Below, piece by piece: positions 11,480 through 22,569 of a DNA stretch of 64,000 nt (position 1 is the first letter of the stretch; every line of letters starts with the position of its first letter). The notes under the pieces are model-generated. The model searched no databases, was not told where the DNA came from, and saw nothing but the letters and a program-made list of their open reading frames with translations. The stretch covers positions 123,621,649-123,685,648 of the forward strand of contig OX578140.1 of NCBI GenBank assembly GCA_951213105.1. The letters are read 5' to 3'. The DNA comes from Amaurobius ferox (taxonomy: Eukaryota > Arthropoda > Arachnida > Araneae > Amaurobiidae). A program made the position numbers and the translations under genes.

Positions 11480-11739
11480 GGGCGCGGGTAGCCCGGTGGT
11501 TTGCGCGCTGGATTTACACGCTGCCACAACTGCCGCCGTGTTCATGCGGAGTACGATCACGTTAAACATGTGGGTCCGTAAGTCCTTCCGAGAGGTTGGT
11601 GGTAGGGGAAGGAGGGTACGGTCCCTGTGGATGCCTCCCCACTGGGTTCCGGTCTAAATTGGGTGGCACTTCCCAGCCGTCCAAACAGTTACCTTACATC
11701 TTTCTGGTAGGTCGGACGGTCTGGGTCTCAACAACAACA
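11480..11739 (+). repeat. tRNA-derived SINE, part of the 5S chimera
   Basis: It starts GGGCGCGGGTAGCCCGGTGG, a tRNA A-box-like segment, then jumps to the SINE body 'actgccgccgtgttcatgcgg' without the GGTTCGATTCC B box present in complete copies. The body includes TCCTTCCGAGAGGTTGGTGG and 'ccgtccaaacagttaccttac', and ends CGGACGGTCTGGGT plus a CAA tail. Confidence 0.88.
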
Positions 11740-11985
11740 ACGCCTGTATTAGTGGGCGAGTTAGAATACTATACAGTATAGGTACTAGGGAATTTTGAGA
11801 TTCAAGAAGGAGTTTTCAAAGGCTCGAAAGAAGTAGGAACTTTTTCGATCAACACTGTTCATAAAGATTTTGCGGGAGGCAGTCGCTACTTTCACGAGCA
11901 CCTGATATACCTGAGCAATGCTGAAGCGCCGTCCGGACCGTCTCCATGGCTTATTATCCTGTACGAGGACAGTGAAGTATTATAA

Positions 11986-13760
11986 CTGAACTTAATGCAG
12001 AGGGAATTTGATTTATTTTGATTTTGCATAAAATGGATCAGAACACACAATTTTCTGCTAGTTCCTTACTATGCAAGGGCTGCCGCTACTTCGTTTTCTA
12101 AGGAGGACATGGCTTTTGCGAGATGCAACAAAAATGCAACATAAACTTTGTCAACCTGAGATTCCGTGCAGATATCAAGAGTCATATTTTCCCAAAGATG
12201 CAGGAAACACATTTCCGATTGCTAACATCAATAGGTTAATGTTTGTCCAAGGACACAGGAGATTACAAGCAGACATCCATAGTGGTGATACTATTCCAAA
12301 GATGCTGTGATGAAATATAACTATTTATGTGAATAATTTTCAGCACTAGAGCGGATTGAGAAAGTGAAAAACCAAATGTTATAGTGACTCGCCGAATTCT
12401 TTTTGTGACCAACACTTAGGCAAACAGAAATTCCAAGTAGTGCTTCGCATATAGATTAGACTGAATGGCTTTGATACTTCAGAAACAAACGTAAGCGTTA
12501 CCAATTATATAAAATACCATAAAGTGAAAGAATAAGATATTTTTGATAAAGTATAAACACTTAATGATGGTAATTCATCAAATTAGTTGCTCCACGTCCA
12601 CAAAGTTGAAGGAGAAATTTGCTGCATGAAGTGTTTATTTTGTTTAAAAAATGATTTTATGAAATTTAAAATGAATAAGTTAAAACGTGTAGATAATGAA
12701 TTAATGGCATTTAAAATGAAGAGTAAATAATTTTATATTAAATGATGGAGAAAATTTAATGGAATATTACATGGTAATAATTGATTTATTAATTGATGAT
12801 AATTGGATATAGATATAATATGAATGATACTAAATACATAATTTGAGTATAATTAGTTGCAACTATTGAATATAATTATCTAATCCAGATGTATATATAA
12901 CCATTAAAATAAAATGTATTTTTCGTATGCAATTTAATATTGAATTTATTGCCTTGACTCACCTTAGTAAACCTCGCACAGTGAGCCAGTGTACATGGTA
13001 TTGCACCAATGGTGATTGACAATTTACGGTAAGTGAAACGGGATGCATTAATTTAAATTTATGCAAAAACCGAGGATGACTTATTAGTTAATCTCTTTCC
13101 ACATTTGGAATTATTTTGTAAATAATAAAATTAAGATCGCTACATCCTGTTTGACTTACTAAGATATTGAGAATTCTATTTACCTAAGAAGCCTCCTCCC
13201 CATACATTATTTACCAATTTGTGTATGTTAAAAATGGCTCTGGCTATATAGCTCGTCAAATGACAAGGGAAAATAAAAATTATGATCGGAAAGTAAACAT
13301 ATAGTAGCAGTTAAAATTGGTACTTCACACCCCAATTTCATGATTTAAAACTGGTTATTACTATCACAACTAAATTGAAAATGAGATTTTATAACGTGTG
13401 ATATTTTAAGCCCATTTTAAGATTAATTTGTCGGTTGCTTTTCTTGTTGAAAATACAAAAACCTGGTTCGATATTTTAAAATGGTTTTAATACATGAAGC
13501 TGAAAGGACCTTTTTTAAAATAGCTTTTTTACTTATATACTCTATACTATTTATTATACTCCTTAGCGTCACTTCTAGATTTATGTTTTCATGTTTTAAA
13601 AGCACGAATCTTTCTACTGCGCCTGACGATTTAACCTCGATACACGGCATAAAATACTTTCAAAAGATTTCTTAATATATTTGTTTTACCTATTATATCA
13701 TTTTATTTATTTTTTGTCACGTGTCAAAAGCAAATGATCCTTCGGCATGATTATGTAACA
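11986..13760. other. Mostly unassigned AT-rich sequence
   Basis: 12040-12310 may hold the broken end of the coding relic that begins near 10842. The open frame 12071-12310 itself resembles nothing I know. Beyond 12310 I see only AT-rich DNA with no repeat boundary. Confidence 0.45.
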
Positions 13761-14051
13761 AAAAAATCTGATGTGGGCAACACATGACTTTCCTTATATA
13801 ATGAAATGAATTTACTACTTTCACAGTAAAATAAATAGGTTTTTATTCTAGTAAATACTAATATCCTTTCCAAGATATTGAATTTGCGACAATTAGTCGT
13901 CATTTTCATTGATTTATCGCCATTTTAATCCATTTGGCGAGATTTTCGTTAATTTGGCAACATTTCAAAAAGTCGCCAAGTTGGCGACATTCCGCCAATT
14001 TCGTCGCCAAAATATCGCCAAGCGTTATGGACGAAGAAATAAGTTTATATA

Positions 14052-14128
<77 letters not shown>

Positions 14129-14889
14129 CTTATTAGATATTGAATTTTCGACATATATTATATAACTATTATTATATATTTATATATTATATAACTTATT
14201 AGATATTGAAAATTCGACAATTAGTCGTCATTTTCATTGATTTAGCGTCATTTTTATCCATTTGGCGAGATTTTCGTTAATTTGGCAACATTTCAAAAAG
14301 TCGCCAAGTTGGCGACATTCCGCCAATTTTGTCGCCAAAATCTCGCCAAGTGTTATGGACGAAGAAATAAGTTATTCTTACAGCAGATAAATTGGCGTTT
14401 AAATGCAAAAGTTTTACTCAAAGTATCTTTTTTCATGAATGGAACGAGCTAGATCCATGAGAATGATGTCACCCAATTTATCGCATGATATTATATATGA
14501 AAAGTGAACATGTTTCTCAATAGGAAATATTTTTTTTTCTATTTTATATGACTTTTTGATAATTTTTTTGAAAAATGTGCAATATCTCGAGAACGGTTCA
14601 TGTTAGCGTTCTAAAATTTATGTCAATCGTTTTCTAATGAAAAATTACATAAGAAATGTCTATTTACGTAACTTTATTATTGGTTTTGATTTTTTGACGA
14701 TTTTTTCAAAATTTCATTCGAAAATTTAGGGGGGTTCTTAATATTCGATTGCGTATAAAAGCAATAGGCTTCCAGTGTTTACGGATTGTGAATTTTGTAC
14801 CAAATTTGGTTCGAATCGGTCCATTCGTTCGTCAGTTATCGTCTCCACAGACTCACTGACACACACACATACTTTCACACACACACATA

Positions 14890-14936
<47 letters not shown>

Positions 14937-15073
14937 ACACACAGACATCACTTCAAAAATGTTTGATTCGTGATCAGGGATGCTTGAAACGTGCTCTCCC
15001 GTCGAAAACTCGAATTCGAATTTTCGACCCCGTCATAATACTTTCCTTATACATTATGTATATAAGGAAAGTA
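13761..15073 (-). mobile_element. Family A element with (AT)n insertion and local duplication
   Basis: On the minus strand the 5' palindrome lies at about 15035-15072, then the GGGTCGAAAATTCG box, a (GT)n tract (complement of 14860-14945), the body with GTTCTCGAGATATTGCAC, the TTGGCGA-rich 3' third and the stem-loop at 13761-13790. An (AT)n run of about 83 bp (14045-14127) and a duplicated 'gaaaattcgacaattagtcg' segment enlarge the 3' third. The copy at 16372-17583 carries the same kind of enlargement. Its 5' end abuts the 3' end of the next A copy. Confidence 0.9.
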
Positions 15074-15869
15074 AAAATCTGATGTGGGCACCACATGACT
15101 TTCCATATATAATGAAATGAATTTACTACTTTTACAGTAAAAAAAAATAGGTTTTTCTTATAGTCGATACTAATATTTTTACCAAGATATTGAATTTTCG
15201 ACAATTAGTCGTCATTTTTATTGATTTAGCGTCATTTTTATCCATTTGGCGAGATTTTCGTTAATGTGGCAACATTTCAAAAAGTCGCCAAGTTGGCGAC
15301 ATTCCGCCAAGTTAGTTGCCAAAATCTCGCCAAGCGTTATGGACAAAGAAATAAGTTAGTCTTACAGCAGATTAATGACTATTGGCGTTCAAATACAAAA
15401 GTATTACTCAAAGTATCTTTTTCATGAATGGAACGAGCTAGATCCACGAGAATGATGTCATCCAATTTATCGCATGGTATTACATATGAAAAGTGAACAT
15501 GTTTCTTAATAGGAAATATTTTTTTTTAATTTTATATGACTTTTTGATAATTTTTATGAAAAATGTGCAATATCTCGAGAACGGTTCATGTTAGCGTTCT
15601 AAAATTTACGTCAATCGTTTTCTAATGAAAAATTACATAAGAAATGTCTATTTGCGTAACTTTATTCGTGGTTTTGATTTCTTGACGATTTTTTCAAAAT
15701 TTCATTCGAAAATTTAGGGAGGTTCCGAACATTGGATTGCGTGTAAAAACAATAGGCTTCCAGTGTTTACGGATTGTGATTTTTGTACCAAATTTGGTTT
15801 AAATTGGTCTATTCGTTCGTCAGTTATCGTCTCCACAGACTCACTGACACACACACACACACATACTTT

Positions 15870-15900
<31 letters not shown>

Positions 15901-16042
15901 ACACACACACAGACATCACTTCAAAAATGTTTGATTCGTGATCAGGGATGCTTGAAACGTGCTCTCCCGTCGAAAACTCGAATTCGAATTTTCGACCCCG
16001 TCACAATACTTTCCTTATACATTATGTATATAAGGAAAGTAA
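15074..16042 (-). mobile_element. Family A element, head-to-tail with the preceding copy
   Basis: Full-length copy of about 0.97 kb. Its 5' palindrome is at about 16007-16041 and its 3' stem-loop begins at 15076. On the minus strand the junction to the neighbouring copy reads CAGATTTTTACTTTCC, so the two share a T-run. It is close in sequence to the copy at 13761 apart from lacking the (AT)n expansion. Confidence 0.9.
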
Positions 16043-16371
16043 TATAGCTTTGCAGCTTATAATTTACCGTCAAGCACCACTTATTCATGTTTTTTTTTCA
16101 ATTTTGCTAATGTTAAATCAAATTTATCTTTTTGTAAAAGTCTGTGCTTCCCACCACAACACACAAAATGGGCCATTATTCGCGAAAATCGGTCCAGTAG
16201 TTAAGGCTGTAAATCCGCTAACACTGAAGAATAAAATGTCTGAACGACAATCGTAAAAAAATCTGATGTGGGCAGCATATGACTTTCGCTGCAGATTCAT
16301 ATTTAAATTATCTTTATTTCTTCAATAATTCATTACATTGAGTTTACTTGCACAAAATAACACCCATAATT

Positions 16372-16499
16372 ATTACTTTCCTTATATACATAATGTATAA
16401 GGAAAGTATTGTGACGGGGTCGAAAATTCGAATTCGAGTTTTCGACGGGAGAGCACGTTTCAAGCATCCCTGATCACGAATCAAACATTTTTGAAGTGA

Positions 16500-16543
<44 letters not shown>

Positions 16544-17271
16544 TATGTGTGTGTGTGTGTGTGTCAGTGGGTCTGTGGAGACGATAACTGACCAACGAAT
16601 GGACCGATTCGAACCAAATTTAGTACAAAAATCACAATCTGTAAACACTGGAAGCCTATTGTTTTTATACGCAATCGAATGTTCAGAACCCCCCTAAATT
16701 TTCGAACGAAATTTTGTAAAACTCGTCAAAAAATCAAAACTGCTAATAAAGTTACGCAAATAGACATTTCTTATGTAATTTTTCATTAGAAAGCGATTGA
16801 CATAAATTTTAGAACGCTAACATGAATCGTTCTCGAGATATTGCACATTTTTAAAAAAATTATCAAAAAGTCATATAAAATAGAAAAAAAATTTTCCTAT
16901 TGAGAAACATGTTCACTTTTCATATATAATATCATGCGATAAATTGGGTGACATCATTCTCGCGGATCTAGCTCGTTCCATTCATGAAAAAAGATACTTT
17001 TAGTAATACTTTTGCATTTGAACGCCAATTTATCTGCTGTAAGAATAACTTATTTCTTCGTCCATAACGCTGGGCGAAATTTTGGCGACGAAATTAGTGG
17101 AATGTCGCCAACTTGGCGACTTTTTGAAATGCTGCCAAATTGACGAAAATCTCGCCAAATGGATAAAAATGACGACTAATTGTGGAAAATTCAATATTTA
17201 ATAAGTTATATAATATATAAATATATAATAATAGCTATATAATATATGTCGAAAATTCAATATCTAATAAG

Positions 17272-17320
<49 letters not shown>

Positions 17321-17583
17321 ACTTATTTCTTCGTCCATAACGCTTGGCGAGATTTTGGCGACGAAATGGCGGAATGCCGCCAACTTGGCGACTTTTTGAA
17401 ATGTTGCCAAATTAACGAAAATCTCGCCAAATGGAAAAAAATGACGACTAATTGTCGAAAATTCAATATCTTGGAAAGGATATTAGTATCTACTAGAAGA
17501 GAAACCTATTTATTTTACTGTAAAAGTAGTAAATTCATTTCATTATATAAGGAAAGTCATGTGTTGCCCACATCAGATTTTTT
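16372..17583 (+). mobile_element. Family A element nested in B, with (AT)n expansion
   Basis: It runs from TACTTTCCTTATATACATAA to CCCACATCAGATTTTTT. It has a (TG)n tract at 16504-16563 and an (AT)n run at about 17272-17320 with a duplicated 'gaaaattcaatat' segment, matching in mirror orientation the expansion in the copy at 13761-15073. The flanks of the two copies differ, so this looks like transposition of one subfamily and not a segmental duplication. Confidence 0.9.
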
Positions 17584-17600
17584 AGGTTTTGTCATGGTAT

Positions 17601-18533
17601 TACTTTCCTTATATACATAATGTAGAAGGAAAGTATTGTGACTTGGTCGAAAATTAGAATTCGAGTTTTCGACGGGAGAGCACGTTTCAAGCATCCCTGA
17701 TCACGAATCAAACATTTTTGAGGTGATGTCTGTTTATCTGTGTGTGTGTGTGTGTGTCAGTGAGTCTGTGGAAACGATATCTCACAAACGAATGGAGCGA
17801 TTGGAATGAAATTTGGTACAAAAATCACAATCCGTGAATACTGGGAGCCTGTTGTTTTCAAACACAATCGAATGTTCAGAACCCCCTAAATTTTCAAGTG
17901 AAATTTTGAAAAAATCATCAAAAAATCAAAACCTTTAATAAAGTTACGCAAATAGACATTTCTTATGTAATTTTTTTCTTAAAAAACGATTGACATAAAC
18001 TTTAGAACGCTAGCATGAACTGTTCTCGAGATATTGCACATTTTTAAAATAAATTTATCAAAAAATTCCATAAATTAAAAAAAAAGTATTAACTGCTGAG
18101 AAACATGTTCACTTTTCATATGTAATATCATGCGATAAATTTAGTAACATCATTCTCGTGGATCTAGCTGGTTCCATTCATGAGAAAAGGTACTTTGAGT
18201 AATACTTTTGTATTTGAACGCCAATAGTCATTTATTTGCTATAAGAATAACTTATTTCTCCGCCCACAACGCTTGGCGAGATTTTGACGACGAATTTGGC
18301 GGAATGTCGCCAACTTGACGACTTTTTGAAATGTTGCCAAATTAACGAAAATATCGCCAAATGGATAAAAATGACACTAAATCAATGAAAATGACGACTA
18401 ATTGTCGAAAATTCAATATCGTGGAAAGAATATAAGTATCTACTATAAGAAAAACCTATTTTTTTTACTGTAAAAGTAGTACATTCATTGCATTATATAA
18501 GGAAAGTCATGTGTTACCTACATCAGATTTTTT
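17601..18533 (+). mobile_element. Family A element nested in B, second of a tandem pair
   Basis: Full-length copy, 0.93 kb, 17 bp after the previous copy and in the same orientation. It has a short (TG)n tract (17740-17757). Its 3' T-run passes directly into 'aaaattacac' of family B. Confidence 0.9.
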
Positions 18534-19365
18534 AAAATTACACTGGATTTGCACTTTTAATTCAATTTTCGTTCTTATTTGGTAACTGGACTTATTTTCA
18601 AGGGTGACGTAGCGAAAATGCGAAAAAACTAAAATATATCGAGAACGGCTAGTTCTAGTGTAATGGGGTTGGTCTTATTCTTTTTATCATTAAAAAATAC
18701 GTATAAAAAAAGCATGTAATTGATATATTTGAGCATACGTAGTTTTTTATTTTAGATTTTGACGATTTTTGTGGGCCATTCTGCAAAAAAAGGCAAGTTA
18801 TTTTTTCCCAAATTGTACCAAAATTTAAGCCGCACCAGTGTAACCCACGACTGACTTATCTACTAAATATTGTAAAATTTGATCTATTAGTTTTATAGCT
18901 AGAGTGAATAAAGGCAATTTTTGTGGGCCATTTCTCCAAAAAGAGGCGGATTCTTTTATCCCGAATCATACCAAAAACTAATCAGTAACAGGGTCACTCA
19001 CAAGTGACTACCTAACAAATTTTATGAAATTTGGTCCATTAGTTTTTGAGTTAGAGTGGATACATACATTGTACAGACATACAGACAGACAGACACACAG
19101 ACACAGACAGACAGACACACAGATAGACAGACAGACACAGACATACAGACACACACACAGACAGACAGACACACATACACACAGAGACACACACACACAC
19201 AGAGACACACACACACAGAGAGACACACACACAGACGTCACTTTACAAATTTTTTTTCGCATTCCAGAGGTCCCAAAACGTCTAGATCCGTCGAAAACTC
19301 GAGTTGCGATTTTCGGCATGATTCCAATACTTTCCCTATACATTACCATGTATTGCAGGGAAAAT

Positions 19366-20637
19366 AAAAAGTGCCATTTTACAGTTATTTTTTATAGGAT
19401 GTTATCGCATCAATTGTATTTTTTATTTGATTTGTTTATTTCTGCGTTGAGACGGCTTTGCAGACGAAAAAGTATTAAATATTTAGTATTCTTGGTTGCT
19501 GAGTTCCAGATCCCTAGAAATCGGAGATTGTCAAGCGCAACATATTCTTGCCAATTACAGATTCGGACTTGCGGGATGGAACGCTGTCGCATTCCTAAAA
19601 TAACATTACAAGTGAAAAAGTTGGCAAATGTGCAATTTTGGCCCCAAATAGATGTTGCATAAGATGTAGAGAATTTCAATCATAAGAAAGCTTATCACTA
19701 CCTTTCTAAATTATAATTGCGCATCCTTAAGTCAAGAATTCAGTCAAGAAATTTGGTAAGTCGCACCATTCTAAATCCTATGGCAGTATTCGCCACTGCA
19801 ATGAAGATAGATCTTCATAGCCACTGCGTATTAGAGCTATTGATTTGAAAGGCTAGTCGCAAGGCTAGCCAGGTATTCTGTAGATTCTATACGAGAAAGA
19901 ATTAATTTTTCGGTATTTAGATCTGGTAAATTGAAACAAATCCCAAGGTTGTGTGACCGCGGAATATACGCGCTTCTATGAAGACCCAGACCTGTGTGGT
20001 CAAAACCGGGTGTTCAAGAAACAGCAAAGAGTTCGCCCGCATTTGTGTCTTATGCGTCTAGCTTAGAGGTAATAATATAGTTTTATTGTGAGTTTCGAAT
20101 ATCCTATCGTACTAGGTATGATAGGATAGGGATTTATTGCCATACGTAAATTATATTATGTGTGTCCTAAGTACCAACAGGCGTACTATTGTGCTTAATG
20201 TGTCAGGCGAGAAGCCTTGTAATTCAGTTAAATAAAGGTGTAGTTGTTTTAACTGTTGTCTGTGTACAACCTCCGGTCGTCAGGAGTATTAATTATTTGA
20301 TCTGAGGCCGTAATTCTGATTTATATCACTTTAAGACTTACGTTTAAGATTCAAAATCTCCAACTCTGCAGTATATAGAGCGATGATTGTGCATTCTAGG
20401 AGATGTTCATTTTCACACAACATTTATATTTATACTAGAAAATACAAAGAAAAGTTATATACAACATTTTAAAATTGACTAATACAATCTATTGATTTTA
20501 ACGTAAAAATAATTTCGTAAGAGTATAAAAACGTTGAGAGAGAAATCCTCTGAAAATAAAAATTGCTAAATATTTTGTGATGATGAAAAGGAAAGAGGCT
20601 TATTAATGATCGATGTTTGTGGGGCTAACTCGGTTGG
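19366..20637. other. Unassigned sequence
   Basis: No gene is recognised. The reading frames over 19410-19680 on either strand match nothing I know. At 20155-20290 an AATAAA and TGTT...ACA context looks faintly like a solo LTR, but no paired copy or boundary is visible. Confidence 0.45.
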
Positions 20638-20900
20638 CTGTGAAAAGGACAAAACTCAAGGTCTATAGCATAATAGCCTAAGGTTAAACAGTAGACCAAG
20701 AGATGTTTCCTGTCCGATTATTTATTTCACGGAATGTGTCGTAGAACGATTGACAGTTGATCGCCTGTTGCAATGGCGTAAGAGCGGGCCACCCAAATAC
20801 TCGGGGACAGAACCCACGGCCTATAGCATAGTAGCCTGCAACTGTAAGAAGTTAGCCCAAAAGATATTTTCCGATCGGATTATTGAAGTCGAGATATGAG
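20638..20900 (+). repeat. Direct repeat pair, about 165 bp apart
   Basis: 'ggacaaaactcaaggtctat' at 20638 corresponds to 'ggacagaacccacggcctat' at about 20803, each followed by 'agcata.tagcct' and later a 'gattatt' stretch. The units are diverged, so the duplication is old. Function is unknown. Confidence 0.6.
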
Positions 20901-21301
20901 TTGCCGAAGGATTTTTGGTCAATCGACGGTTTCAATTGCATAGGATTTGACCGCCATACATCAGTGAACAAGTAAGGATTTTACAAATGCCTTGTTTACT
21001 GTAGTTGTTGTTTATGGGTTGCAGATAAGGCGTGCGAGTTATAAGTTGAAGGGAAGGAGCGTTCATGAGACCGTGAGGAGGTGTGTTGCGGGAATTGTGT
21101 TGTTAATCACGTGGCCGATGAAGAATGTGCTGCAGAGTTTGATTCAACTGTCTCCTGGAGCCATCTCATGGGGAGTACAGACAGTACATTTTTATAATGC
21201 ATATATAATTTTCAGGAAGTTGGACATAATACAGCAAGGGATGTTTCGTGCTCGTCAAAGGTCACCAATGTAGCGTTCGCTGTAGTACTCCCCTTCCCAG
21301 T

Positions 21302-21590
21302 AGGGGCGCGGTAGCCCATTGGTTAGCGCGCTGGAGTTGCACTCGGTAGGCCCGGGTTCGATTCCAGCCACTGCCAAAACTGCCGCCGTGTTCATGCGGA
21401 GTACGATCACGTTAAACATGTGGGTCCGAAAGTCCTTCCGAGAGGTTGGTGGTAGGGGAAGGAGGGTACGGTCCCTGTGGATGTCTCCCCCACTGGGTTC
21501 CGGTCTAAATTGGGTGGCACTTCCCGACCGTCCAAACAGTTACCTTACACCTTTCTGGTAGGTCGGACGGTCTGGGTTTCAACAACAACA
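21302..21590 (+). repeat. tRNA-derived SINE, complete copy with 15-bp TSD
   Basis: TSD ACTCCCCTTCCCAGT lies at 21287-21301 and 21591-21605. The head has a Pol III A box (GTAGCCCATTGGTTAGCGCG) and B box (GGTTCGATTCC) spaced as in a tRNA. The unrelated body (TCCTTCCGAGAGGTTGG, 'ccgtccaaacagttacc') ends CGGACGGTCTGGGTTTC plus (AAC)n. Apparent reading frames inside it are by chance. It serves as the reference copy for the family in this window. Confidence 0.92.
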
Positions 21591-21605
21591 ACTCCCCTTC
21601 CCAGT

Positions 21606-22294
21606 GTGTCTGAATCGGTAGTATTAAATGCGATTTCTTTTCTGGATATTTTTGATATACTGTAGCGAACGCTACGAAACTTTAGTTAATTCTTTCAAAT
21701 AGTTTTAAGATCCCTAACAAAATGTAAATTCCCTACGATACTTTTCTAGTGTATTATAATCCCTGCGGCACTTACGTGACCCTTTTACTGTATGATATAA
21801 TAAAATAAAAACTTTACCAACTGTCAAGTTAACCTCCAGACATGTTGATCATGTACTATCAAATAAAAATCGAATAAAAACTTGATCTGAAAGTTGATCG
21901 AGATATTAATTTCGAACTTTGAGCTTTGAAAAAATTAGAAAATTGAACTAACTTGCATTACTGGCATAATTATGGCTAACACTTGCATCTAAAGATAATT
22001 ATGAAGCTCAATTTCAAAGAGTGCATAAAACTTTCGTTCTAAGAATCACATACTGCTTTTTTCTGGAAATGGTACAGTAAAAGGGCAAAAACAAAAACCC
22101 CCACAAGGCATAGCTATAATCAGATTTCAAAGTTTTCTCCATCATTAACTGAATCAATAGAAAAATGGTGTTTGGATTACTTTGCATTCTTGACATACGT
22201 GACGAGAATTATTACTGTTAATATGATTATAGATTTTAAATGCTTTTAACTTTTCTACTATACATAGAGTTGAAAGAGTATTGTGGGGTGTGAC
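21606..22294. other. Unassigned AT-rich sequence
   Basis: No gene is recognised. At 22275-22308 there is an inverted repeat, AGAGTATTG.GGGGT / ACCCCCAATACTCT, whose right arm is the target sequence later found three times around SINE fragments. Confidence 0.5.
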
Positions 22295-22308
22295 ACCCCC
22301 AATACTCT

Positions 22309-22350
22309 ACCTTTCTGGTAGGTCGGACGGTCTGGGTAACAACAACAACA
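22309..22350 (+). repeat. 5'-truncated SINE tail, 42 bp
   Basis: Only the last part of the SINE ('ctttctggtaggtcggacgg', TCTGGGT and a CAA tail) is present. It lies between copies of ACCCCCAATACTCT at 22295-22308 and 22351-22364. Confidence 0.88.
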
Positions 22351-22364
22351 ACCCCCAATACTCT

Positions 22365-22569
22365 CGGTGTTCATGCGGAGTACGATCACGTTAAACATGT
22401 GGGTCCGAAAGTCCTTCCGAGAGGTTGGTGGTAGGGGAAGGAGGATACGGTCCCTGTGGATGCCTCCCCCACTGGGTTCCGGTCTAAATTGGGTGTCACT
22501 TCCCGACCGTCCAAACAGTTACCTTACACCTTTCTGGTAGGTCGGACGGTCTGGGTTTCAACATCAACA
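22365..22569 (+). repeat. 5'-truncated SINE, 205 bp
   Basis: It begins within the SINE body at CGGTGTTCATGCGGAG and ends 'tttcaacatcaacaa'. ACCCCCAATACTCT flanks it at 22351-22364 and 22570-22583, so the middle TSD copy is shared with the 42-bp fragment upstream. Confidence 0.9.

Larger units (their letters stand above)
11353..11739 (+). mobile_element. Chimeric retroposon: 5S rRNA head joined to a tRNA-derived SINE
   Basis: The insert is bounded by an exact 14-bp TSD, ACGCCTGTATTAGT, at 11339-11352 and 11740-11753. Inside it are, in order, a 118-nt 5S rRNA-like sequence (11355-11472), a few linker bases, and a copy of the window's tRNA-derived SINE (11480-11739) ending in 'gggtctcaacaacaacaa'. 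The TSD encloses both parts, so they were inserted as one unit. Compared with the copies at 21302 and 30588, this SINE head lacks about 25-30 bp that hold the B box. SINEs with 5S heads, and 5S/tRNA dimers, are known from other animals; whether this combination has been described in this lineage I cannot tell. Confidence 0.88.
10842..11985 (+). pseudogene. Unidentified decayed coding sequence, split by a 5S-SINE retroposon
   Basis: One frame stays open with few interruptions. It runs from about 10842, is stopped near 10945, and continues through QFYEHSSKGKADMVKNFVAK (about 10974-11035) to 11352. There it is cut by the 387-bp insert at 11353-11739. If the insert and one TSD copy are discounted, the frame continues at 11754, meets one stop at 11779-11781, and stays open to 11985. 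That last stretch includes HKDFAGGSRYFHEHL and SGPSPWLIIL. The first part loosely resembles the N-terminal helix-turn-helix of some mariner-type transposases. A stretch at 12040-12200 could be a broken mariner C-terminus, which would give a mariner-sized unit, but I cannot confirm it. It could equally be a broken host gene or retrocopy. It is not functional as it stands. Confidence 0.4.
16255..19365 (-). mobile_element. Family B element split by two nested family A copies
   Basis: The B 3' end (stem-loop and GCAG motif) lies at 16255-16371 and the rest of B at 18534-19365, in the same orientation. The 5' palindrome is near 19330-19362 and there is a CAGA/CACA microsatellite at 19075-19235. 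The parts rejoin in the right order when 16372-18533 is left out. B is therefore older than the A copies inside it. Alternating CAGACA and CACACA blocks make the microsatellite unusually long for B. Confidence 0.88.

Noticed and set aside
14775..15082. Open frames rich in His-Thr, Cys-Val or Ile-Tyr repeats, here and in every A and B copy
   Set aside because: They are translations of (CA)n, (TG)n and (AT)n tracts inside non-coding repeats; the frames occur on both strands and change between copies.
13761..17583. A segmental inverted duplication explaining the two similar A copies
   Set aside because: Sequences outside the element ends differ, so separate insertions explain them better.
20155..20300. 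Possible solo LTR with AATAAA and TGT...ACA ends
   Set aside because: No second LTR, TSD or retroviral-type coding sequence is nearby, and the ends cannot be fixed.
21319..21561. Open frames inside the SINE (also 11596-11781, 22456-22734, 30603-30845)
   Set aside because: They follow the SINE consensus, which is tRNA-derived and non-coding; their similarity to each other is that of the repeat.
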